This document shows positions 55,011-64,000 of a stretch of 64,000 nt of DNA, piece by piece. This DNA comes from Atopsyche davidsoni (taxonomy: Eukaryota; Arthropoda; Insecta; Trichoptera; Hydrobiosidae). Both the position numbers and the translations under genes were made by a program. The stretch's first letter is position 1. Every line of letters starts with the position of its first letter. The notes under the pieces were generated by a model, which did not search any database, was not told the origin of the DNA, and worked only from the letters and a program-made list of their open reading frames with translations. Where the stretch lies: the NCBI GenBank assembly GCA_022113835.1, contig JAILWY010000004.1, positions 8,249,501 to 8,313,500 of the forward strand, read 5' to 3'.

Positions 55011-56700
55011 CCCGAGTCGGGAGCGGCCGGCCTACATATCTGCTGATTGACACCGCTTTGTCCCCGCGCGTTGATAATCCCGGAGCCAACTATGCAAAAT
55101 GTCAAATTGTTGGAAGCTTAACACTGAATTATAAATTGGCCCGCTCGACTCAAAAGCTCTGTGCGGAGCTTACTGGAAAGTTGGCTACTTTGTACCGAGT
55201 GTCTAACTGACCGCAGCTTTGTATGGGGAGCTGTGTATCAGTTTATCTTTAATTATCACGGATGTAGCAAAGATCAAATCCTAAGAGGTCCAAAAAAAGT
55301 AACAATTAAAAATCTACATCAACTTCATGTCAGTAGTACTTCTTTTATATATATAACAACCACTTTTATGTGTTCAGTTCAGCCGAAAACAGTAATATAT
55401 TTAATATTTAAAAATATCATGAGTTTTTGAGTCGTTGGATTTATTGGTGACTGCTATACCATCTTAAAATATCTTACTAACAGTAATGATCAAAAACTTT
55501 GCATGTCCATCAAAAATGGCATATATTTTAGAAAAAATAAATAAAACAGTGATAGCAATTATTTTATTATATTATATTAAATAGTGATAGCAATTATATT
55601 AAGTAAATTGTGAAGTGCTGTACTAAATTTTAATTAATGGAAATTGAAAGTTATTTAATATCTAAAAAAATACACTTTCCAAAAATACTCTTGATGATTA
55701 ATAACAATTATATAGCGCGTTTTATTCAATTTAAAAAAAAGATTAATTTATAGTCATTCTATTTAAATTCTGTCCGTGAGTATAATGATATGCAAAAAAA
55801 TATATGAAAGATATATCATGAACAGCTGAACACTTAGAAAAACTTTATTTCATTAAAAAAAAATAAAGCAAAGTGACTTTGAAAGTTTCCACGTAATTTG
55901 TAGCCAAACTCCAGCGATACGCCTGGGCTTTACAAAGCACTGCAGCGCTAAGCGAACACGCCCGACATAGCAAATGAAATACTCTGAGAAATAAAAAAAC
56001 CACCCAGCGTGAAACAAATTGAGGCCTTAGAAATTTAAAATGTATAAAATTGAGTATTTATAGGACTTCATAAACAATAACGAAGAGAAGTTTCGTACTT
56101 TTGGCTGCCGATTTCGCAGTTATGAAACTAGTGCTGTAGCGCCGTGGCCAGTTATATTCTGGATGGAAGTCTCGGAGAGAAAAGTTGTTTTGGTTGCCGA
56201 CTAGAAAGTTAACTCGAACCACTTTATGTTGTGGAGAGCTTTATAATCGCAGGGTTATTTGAAAGAGGTTTGCTGAAAAATTAACGAATTCTCGGCGGAT
56301 AAATGAATGCATATTGAATTAATGTTAATTAAAGTGTCCATGCACGAACTGTGAATTCAAAGCGCGCGGACTAATTATAACTATTAGTTCAATAATTACA
56401 AACTGCACTTTCATCGATGTAATGTAAATTCTATAAACGATATGTATTAAATATGTACTTTGTCACAAATAAACTTTTTATAGAAGCAAAATCAATTATT
56501 AAATATTATACTTAGCTGTTGAGCTTTCAGCCTAAATTAGATAAAAGGACAAAAGTTTTTAATTTAGAATTTTGCTTACAAACTCGTTTTACTCTGAAAT
56601 ACTACATTTGATATAAATATGTACATTTTCGCATATTTTTTAAAATTTGTATACTTTTATTTTAAAAGATATTTTAATTCAAATAAAATTTGCATATAAT
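55011..56700. other. Non-coding, weak islands and a short repeat
   Basis: 55011-55260 and 55900-56240 are balanced without supported frames. agtgatagcaatta is repeated 35 bp apart (55548 and 55583), a short tandem duplication. Confidence 0.35.
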
Positions 56701-57070
56701 AAAATCAGGTAGATAAAACATTTTTTGTTTCTATTAAAATATTGCAAGCTCCACAGATGTGCGTCATCCCTTTCTTCCTAAAACATAAGGAGAGACTGTA
56801 ATTATCATAATATATCTCAGTTGGTTGCTTATTCATAGGCCTACGCGGGAGGAGCCTGACAGGCAAATAATTAATCCACCTTACCTTCAGTATGGTCACA
56901 TAAACGTCGCCTGCATTATTTATACATCCTGTCATTTGAGATATAAGGGGCTCCCGAGGGCCGTGGCTCCGCGGGCGCTCTCCGGCGGGCCCCACACTGT
57001 TTGTATCAGCCTGTAATGAAATCAAGTTGCCCCTTTGGTGCTGCGGTTTTGCCGAGAATGTTCTACGCCG
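56701..57070. other. GC-richer island
   Basis: Balanced to GC-rich (gggccgtggctccgcgggcg near 56959), with ctgcattatttatacatcc and cccctttggtg words. The minus 106-codon frame starts in it and ends in AT-rich DNA with no domain. Candidate regulatory DNA. Confidence 0.3.
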
Positions 57071-58961
57071 GCTTTCCAGAAAACGTGCTTTTAAAACGAC
57101 GCTTGAATCAATTTTCGTTTTACGATCGCGTGCTATTAAGTGACTTTTTGATTGATTGTTATTGGTAATACGTGTATTGAGGTATTATGTACAATGAAAC
57201 TAAAACATCGCAGCTTTGCGCGTTGAATGACTTAACATATTCTTTGTAAATATTACAAATAAAATTTTCAGAATAAACCTTTTGCGTTCCTAGGTATAAG
57301 AAGTTAAAAATGTAATTCATCATCTGGGAATTTTTCAATCACAACGAATAGAAATTTGACAGAAACTTATATATGCAGATTGCTTTAACTCTCTAATTTT
57401 ATCAGTTTTACTAGATTATTCGGGTTTTAAAATAATGATTTGATATTGATAGTAGATGCAAAATACATTTGCATACTGTTAGAGTAGTATTTTTAATGTA
57501 CAAGGAAAGTACAGACAATATTAAAATCTGATTTGGAATTATAAAGTACGCTCGTTTTCTCTATGAATTCCTCTATTCAGTTTAATACGTTGAAGTAGGT
57601 TACTTAGTAATATAAATTTATTTATGTATTTTTTATTATTTTGGATAACATCCGGATTACCTTCAATTACTTTGCCAATAGCATCGTTTTGGACAGTTAA
57701 ATTATAAATATGGGATAAATCCCAGTTAAAAAACTAAACACAAGTCCATCACAACATTTATAAAAAAATACCATCATGGCAATCTTAATTGTTTTGATAT
57801 TTCAAAATAACACTTACATATTATAATGTATGCTTAACTCGTCTCTCCGTTCGTGTACTTGCCTGTCGCTGTAATCTTGATTGAAGGTACTGAAGTGTAA
57901 TTTGTGGTTATGAAATTAATATTTAGTATAAACTACGGTTGTTAGTATCAAAGGAAAGTTAATCCCGTGTTGGTGTTTCTATTCAGCTTTGTGTGTATTC
58001 AGTACGTTGTAAAATTGAATGCACGGGCCAATGGTGAAACAATAAACTGGATCCGGCAACTGTAGTTGTTCTGCGTGTGGTTTACGCCTGCGGTTTTGAT
58101 ACATTATGCTTTGATATATAGAAAACTACTCACCTAACGTTTGTCGATAGTTTCATATTGATCAAAATTTCAGTTTGATACACTTGCTTAATTCACTAAC
58201 AAACACACACACTATTATTTTTGTTATTTTGGGATAGCCGTACAAGTTATTAAAATATTTGATTGGTAGAAGCTTGATGTTCCTTTGCAAATATATATAA
58301 ATATAATATTTTATATATTTATTTATATATTAATTTGTAAACACAGTAAATTGTGCTATTAAATTAATTTGTAAAATAAAGAGTCTTTGCTTTTCAAAAT
58401 ACTTACGTACAAAAAAATTTATTGATATTATTTTTATGTAAAACATAAATAATAATTTTTTTAACTTATACATACCCAAAATTTTTAATTCGAAGCCATA
58501 AACAATTTTTGTTGACACAGTTTTCAATAGGCTTGGAATATAATTTATTATTATTTGATAATAAATCTACGAAGTCCTGTGGAGCGAAATGAAATCCAGT
58601 CTGCAGTATTGCCTATTGATTGCATTTTAAAATTAGGGCCACTAATTGCATAATTTATCTTGTAGCTGCTGGCGAGGGTCATTTAAAAGGAAAGCTTTCA
58701 AGTGTCACGTAATTGATGTTCGGAAAGCCATTAGTTTTTCGGGCCTTTATTATTTCGTGGATCGATGATGATTTGTGTATTATTGAAATGCTGCTTAAGC
58801 AAGAAATATGTTAAAAAAGTAAGATTTTCTATAATATAAAAATGTTAAGTCTATAAACTTTTGCCTTCGTTTTATAGTATATATTTTTCTAAGGTTTTCG
58901 TAAACACACTATCAAAAGAGTATTATTTTAATGTGAATAAGAATTTTTAATATAACCACAA

Positions 58962-58965
<4 letters not shown>
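57071..58965. other. AT-rich non-coding DNA
   Basis: Balanced only around 58020-58100 and 58560-58760. No gene recognised. Confidence 0.45.

Positions 58966-59034
<69 letters not shown>
58966..59034. repeat. TA microsatellite, about 70 bp
   Basis: Uninterrupted (AT)n. Confidence 0.97.
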
Positions 59035-59037
<3 letters not shown>

Positions 59038-59400
59038 ATTGGATATGAGCGTTTACAGACATGGCCACTATTGCTATCGCTTAATTTTTAAATAAAATAA
59101 AATTATTACCAGTAGTTTTATTTGATACATTTATTTTTATTTTTATACGTTTGCCGTCCTGGCCATCATTCTATGACATATTTTAATAAAATGGTACTAA
59201 TGTAAAAAAATATGTATACTCGTAATTTAGATGCTGGTGTCAAGGGAATAAAGAAATTTACTCTTATCGAAAATATTACTTTTAAAAATACATCGCACGT
59301 TGTTATTTTAATTTAAAAACGGTAGAAAGAAATTGTCGGATTAAACTGAGTGTAGGTAACCGAAGTAGGTGATAGGCTGGGGGTCGTTCTGTCTCTCCCC
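59035..59400. other. AT-rich non-coding DNA
   Basis: Nothing recognisable before the GC-rich block at 59400. Confidence 0.45.
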
Positions 59401-59408
59401 TCGACGCC

Positions 59409-59514
59409 AGTCTGGCTCGAGCCGCGCGCCTGGCCGCACGCCGCCCGCACGGCGAGAGTGCTCCGCGAGTTGCCTAACGCAGATATCGGCAGGCGCGAGT
59501 CGCGCTACTCGTGG
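59409..59514 (+). other. Candidate 5'-UTR exon with strong splice donor
   Basis: A sharply GC-rich block (gagccgcgcgcctggccgca) ends at ctcgtgg|gtaagtctc, a near-consensus donor with the intron starting at 59515. It has no ATG in the plus strand, as expected for a non-coding first exon. An Inr-like gccagtct places a possible start at A 59409. There is no TATA box. This combination (GC-rich, donor, AT-rich intron after it) fits an insect first exon, but transcription is not shown. Confidence 0.3.
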
Positions 59515-59520
59515 GTAAGT

Positions 59521-60799
59521 CTCTTCCAATTATTTATCTACGACTTATTTTCTCTGCGAGATAAATAGATAAAATTTCCATCATCATTTGTTAAACAGCT
59601 TCCGAAAAAAAAAATGTATACAAACACAAGGTAATTTGTTTTTTAAGTTTTTTAAATTTCTAATACGTTACATAAAAAAAAAAATTAGGTAGAACTTTTG
59701 AAGTCATATCACAAAACAACCTACCTAAATTTATAATTGTCATTATATGATGGTGTACATTTAGATGTGATTAAATTATTTCTATTGAGATTAAATAAAC
59801 TTATATTCATTGATTTTTTTAATGTGAAGGTATTTTCGTGTAACAATAAAATGTATAACAGTATAGGTTTTTTAAGAATGCACATTAAAATGCGAAGAAA
59901 AATAGAATGGTTATGTATTCTAATTTCTTTTCAGAAAAGAAAGAAATAACAAGAAAGGGCAATAGGTATGGAGTTTATACCGAGACCAATATCAATTTAA
60001 TACATAATATAATTTTTAAATATATATTATAGGAAACATTCTAAAAATATCATAAGTTTTATTTACATATATGGAATATTTTTAATTTGTAAAATACTTA
60101 TTTATTAAGACATCGTTTAGTAGTGTTTTTTTGTATAAAGATGTGTTTTCTATGCAAAATATAATTACGCTATAAAAGTATCTCGTTTTCTTTTTTCTGA
60201 TCAAATAAGAGTTCGTGAATCAAAGATTACCTCTTGTGTATTGAGTTAAGAAAGTGGAGGATTACTAAGGTCTAAGCAAAATGGATTAATCTACAGAAAG
60301 CGAGGTAATGATGGTCGTTACAGTAATTTATATAGAAAAGGAGTTATTAGCCAATAATCTACTTACTTAGAGACAAGGATTTGGTAACACAGATTTTCTT
60401 ATAAATTTATAATTCTTAGAGATATTGGACACTGTTAACAAATATAACCTTTATTAAAGTATCAGATGATGATTATTTTTAATAAAAGCGAAAATTAAAG
60501 ATATATTTTTAATTTTTAGAAAGAACTATGTTTTAAATTATTGGTCAATACAGCACGAATCATGAAATTTACATTTTAGTAGACTTTTATTCATACCTAG
60601 CAAACAAATTGTGAGAACCAAGTCAGATATGAAAAAATCTGTAAAAATTATCTAGTTAAATACTTCTGTTGTTTTATTAAATTTCGTTTACAATACAGAA
60701 GTTTACTTGAAAGTATCTAAATAATATATAAGGATTCGTGGTGAAGAAAATTTAAAGGTTATTCTATTCTCTTGCTGTGAGACAGTTCGATAGGTTCTC
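59521..60799. other. AT-rich non-coding DNA
   Basis: No gene or repeat family recognised; stops in all frames. Confidence 0.5.
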
Positions 60800-60980
60800 C
60801 AGTGTAACGCGCCGGCTATATTTTACATGGTTGCATCAAACCTTAACTGGGATTTGAACCCCGACCGGATGTAAGACGACCGCACGAACTGTGCCCTCTG
60901 CCTCCGCCTACATCGGCATAAACCACTCAAGTCTAAAACCAACGCGGAGATTTCCCTAAATGGCGCGACTCTGGTAGAGA
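60800..60980 (-). mobile_element. tRNA-derived SINE
   Basis: On the minus strand, gagggcacagttcgtgcgg resembles the D-arm/A-box of insect tRNA-derived SINEs and ggggttcaaatcccag is a near-perfect B-box (plus 60849-60862). Spacing between them is right for a Pol III promoter. The body upstream on the minus strand (maps to 60905-60980) is GC-balanced. Ends and target duplications could not be set. The plus-strand edge contains tgtaacgcgccgg (60803-60815), the same 13 bases that begin the LTR at 33039. Confidence 0.6.
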
Positions 60981-62028
60981 TTCCAAAACTAGTCCATTGC
61001 TTGAAAATCCTATTTTATATTAAACACACTTTAAAATTAATAAAATATTACATTCGATTTAAAAACAATATTTTACAAAACGTTATTGATAATAAAAAAA
61101 TGACGAGTACTATAATTAAGAAAAGATAACTTTATTATATTTTCATAGCGATTAAAGCAGTACTTCAATACCTGCAAGATAATGTTGCTTTAGGCAAACC
61201 AAATTAAATTTATTTTAAAATGAAATTAGCACTTGGGATTTGGGCTGTTTTAATCCGGCCTATGGGTGAAAAAAAATAAGCAATATTGTAAAAATGTTCG
61301 TTTTATTTAAAAATTTAGAGATGTTGATGACGCCATTACGATAAGTTAACCAAAAAAAATATCTTTCATTTTTATAAAAAGCTTTATTTTAAAATTGAAT
61401 ATAAAAATTTCAGCTCAGCAAGTTTAGTCCGGAATTTATTTAATTCCATAATGGGCGATAAGAATAGCGGAGGTGTGCCTCCCGCGGCGGAAAGTGTATA
61501 AAAACCCCCGAGAATCTGTGGTAACATCAGACGATAAGGCATTATATATAACAGGAACTCGCAGCATCCGCGCACCACGGCCAATGCTAAGCCGGTTTGG
61601 TAGATAGCCAGTGTTTATGGCGCCATAAGTTTTGAGAGTTTTCGGTGCGCGTGCATTGGATACCCTGGCCGTATAGTTGCCAAGTTATGTGACCATATTA
61701 TTGTCAGAAACAGAATTAACTATTTATGATATAGCCTAAATCGCTGTTATCGACATATCTATATACGTTATACTCCCATCGAGTGCGATCGACGTACCTG
61801 CCATTCTGATCGAGATCGTGAAAGCGAATTAAATGTTGTTATTCGCTACTTCACTAAAAGCACAGACAAACTTATACGTAACCATAAAAATATTATTTAT
61901 ATATATTTGTATAGAACCAGAAAAAATAATTTTAACAGAGATGGAGCTAGCTCTAAACGTCTAAAAGTTTTCTTGGTTTGCTTGTACAATAATCATGCCG
62001 TTCAAGCATTTCTAACCCACACTCGCAG
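60981..62028. other. Non-coding, with balanced block at 61440-61640
   Basis: Mostly AT-rich. The block carries the promoter-like pair described at 61497-61531. A minus frame (61384-61584) is open through it without ATG support. Confidence 0.35.
61497..61531 (+). promoter_or_regulatory. Promoter-like TATA/Inr pair
   Basis: tataaaaa at 61497 and an arthropod-type initiator tcaga with its A at 61529, 32 bp apart, the usual spacing. GC-rich sequence precedes it. No clear gene follows, so the match may be chance. Confidence 0.18.
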
Positions 62029-62060
62029 GCATTACACTGTACAAAGGATCGGCTGGAGAT
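62029..62060 (+). other. Candidate 32-bp micro-exon
   Basis: A branch-like ttctaac (62010) and acceptor cccacactcgcag precede 32 bp bounded by a consensus donor, agat|gtgagt, at 62061. All three frames are open. Length and signals fit a micro-exon, but nothing links it to a gene. Confidence 0.15.
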
Positions 62061-64000
62061 GTGAGTGAGTTCTGAGAGTTTGGTGAACCAGAATTGTTTA
62101 TAACTAATTGTTGGAAGTTAGAGAAGCGAGACACAGTTTTGATTTATTTTGTTTATTAGCTTGGAAGTTCTACTGAGAATTTACTTAAGTCAGTATTAGC
62201 ACAAGAAATGATGCCTGATTGCTTAGTTGATGCCATGAATAATAATAAAAATTCTGTTGTTACTTCACAATATTAATATTTTCTAATCTGTGATTATTTT
62301 TTAAATTATAAAAAAAGAGACATTTGATCACTTATAACAAATGAGTTTGTAGAAAATTATTGCATAGGAATATTGTAAAACTTGTTGCATAGAAAGCTTA
62401 AACTGTTTTATTAGAGTGGTGTTAAAATGACTGTCAATTATTAACTTGTTGGAGAGCACGAAGTGGTATTCGAATATGGGCAGGTTCTGTTGAGTGTAAA
62501 TATAGGTTTGATGAATAAATTAGAATTAAAATTAATGAAAAGATCCTTTATTAAAAAAGTTGAGTGGACTTATAATGAGTTTATGTTAAAACCTAAAACT
62601 CAAAATTAAATTGCAAATCAGTTAATTTAAGAGATAATATCTATTCAGATCATAGTTTTCTCTTAAGCGGTTATAATAGAGCATTCGTAAATTAACTATA
62701 ATTTTTTTTTCTTTAGCTTTAAATCCTAAGACTTTTTTATATCTTTAAATAAAAAAAAATGATAAAATTTAAAACATGTAAAAAAGTACGATATTATTTT
62801 ACGAATATGGAAAAAATAAGAGTTAAGTTTTTATTTAAAATAATATTAATTTTTTTTAGATTTTGATATATTTTATTTGCATTAAACTTTAACGATGCTT
62901 ATTAGAAAACGAATTTTAATTAGGAAAGTTAAAATAATTTTACTAACAACATTAAATTCATCTAAAACAATAGAAGTATGTAAATTTATATTAATATAAG
63001 CAGTAAATTTCAAAATTATTTTACTACCCAATAATTTAACGGAAAATCATATATTTCAATTTTTGTTTTTAATTAATCTATAAAATTTATACAAAACAAG
63101 ATAAGTGGTATCCGTATCTAGTCCAACGGTAAAGAAAACCATGTGATGAATTTCTCCCATTTACAAAAAATGATACAATCTATAACCGGGTCGCACCCCT
63201 GTCGGATACATGATAAAGGCCGTACATAAATTATTCACGAAATTTATGTACAAAAATGTCAGCTCGAGTGATCAAATAAGTAATATTAAAAAAAAACAAC
63301 GTTATTTGTACCAAAAAAATACTGTTTTTGGCGTAATTTATAAAGACGAGTGAATTAATAAGTCTCTCTTCAAAATACAAAGAGCAAACTTTTGTTACGA
63401 TACCAATCCTTTTATTTTATTAAATATATTTTTTTTAAATATGCACATGATTCGATATTTATTTTAGAATATATCTGTAAAATATGATTCAATTGTGTAA
63501 TGTTATAACAATTAAGACCTCTATTTGAAACACTTTTTCAATTTACTACTGCCTATAAATTTGATAACGCTGGGATAGATTAAAATAAAAATTCAGTTTT
63601 ATTTTATGAAACCGGCTGCACCGAACAAGAGAATATTCCCATGCAGTCTGTCGGGCAATTTGACCGCAAACTCCCAAACTATTCAACAAAACTAATAAAT
63701 AATTACAATTAGATCATTGTTTTGCCCTTTGACATGTATTTAATAATTTGAATCTTATATTATAAATATTCCCTAAGCCTATTTGACAATCGTAATCTTA
63801 GATATTCATACTCCACAAATAAGATGCTGCATATAAATAATAATAAATTGTAAGAATTTCTGTGTTTACATATTTATTTAAATAATGAAACCCTTATTTT
63901 TGAACGATACAATCGAATGTCGTTCAAATGATGTAGTTCTGAAAATATTGATATGTGAAATACGTTAGAAAAGCACGGCGCATCTCACGTATTTATTCAT
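62061..64000. other. AT-rich non-coding DNA
   Basis: Nothing recognisable apart from balanced stretches at 63110-63210 and 63600-63680. No gene, RNA or repeat family supported. Confidence 0.5.

Noticed and set aside
56705..57025. 106-aa minus ORF
   Set aside because: Crosses an island into AT-rich DNA without a domain or conserved pattern.

Overview
This looks like AT-rich, gene-poor nuclear DNA from an arthropod, most likely an insect. The signs are: no bacterial-style gene packing, a eukaryotic hAT transposon, a Ty3/Gypsy-type LTR element with a tRNA-Leu-like primer site, tRNA-derived SINEs, a LINE fossil, long TA microsatellites and G-rich minisatellites. The order cannot be fixed from the sequence. 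No multi-exon host gene can be assembled. The window reads as a very long intron or an intergenic regulatory desert: long A/T-rich stretches broken every 1-3 kb by GC-richer islands of about 100-400 bp. Some islands have splice-like borders or start-like ORFs and may be isolated exons; most look like candidate regulatory or promoter DNA.

The clearest genes are mobile. (1) 5836-8493 is a complete hAT transposon with perfect 15-bp terminal inverted repeats, a perfect 8-bp target duplication and an intact 606-aa transposase on the minus strand with BED finger and D-D-E residues. (2) 33039-35709 is a minus-strand, non-autonomous LTR retrotransposon with two 377-bp LTRs that read as identical, a primer site, a polypurine tract, a gag-like SAP-domain ORF full of tandem repeats, and no pol. 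It sits inside a TA microsatellite. (3) 39857-40117 and 41187-41426 are two short retroposon insertions, each with 14-15 bp target duplications and each carrying a head-to-head inverted duplication. The first is SINE-like (tRNA B-box). The second carries hammerhead-ribozyme-like motifs in both arms and belongs to a family also present at about 11.5, 28.6 and 35.9 kb; a Penelope-like origin is a reasonable hypothesis. (4) Smaller remnants are a LINE reverse-transcriptase C-terminus at 50962-51126 and tRNA-SINE pieces at about 22.85 and 60.8-60.98 kb.

Host candidates, all low to moderate confidence: a signal-peptide exon ending in phase 1 (9164-9233), a start-codon exon (49295-49403), a GC3-rich exon open on both strands (44142-44295), a 78-bp minus exon (47382-47459), a GC-rich 5'-UTR-like exon with a strong donor (59409-59514), an AT-rich exon with a GTGAGT donor (23893-24060), and several small ORFs. 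A triple PHO/YY1-type motif lies at 22451-22474. These pieces cannot be joined into a gene from sequence reading alone.
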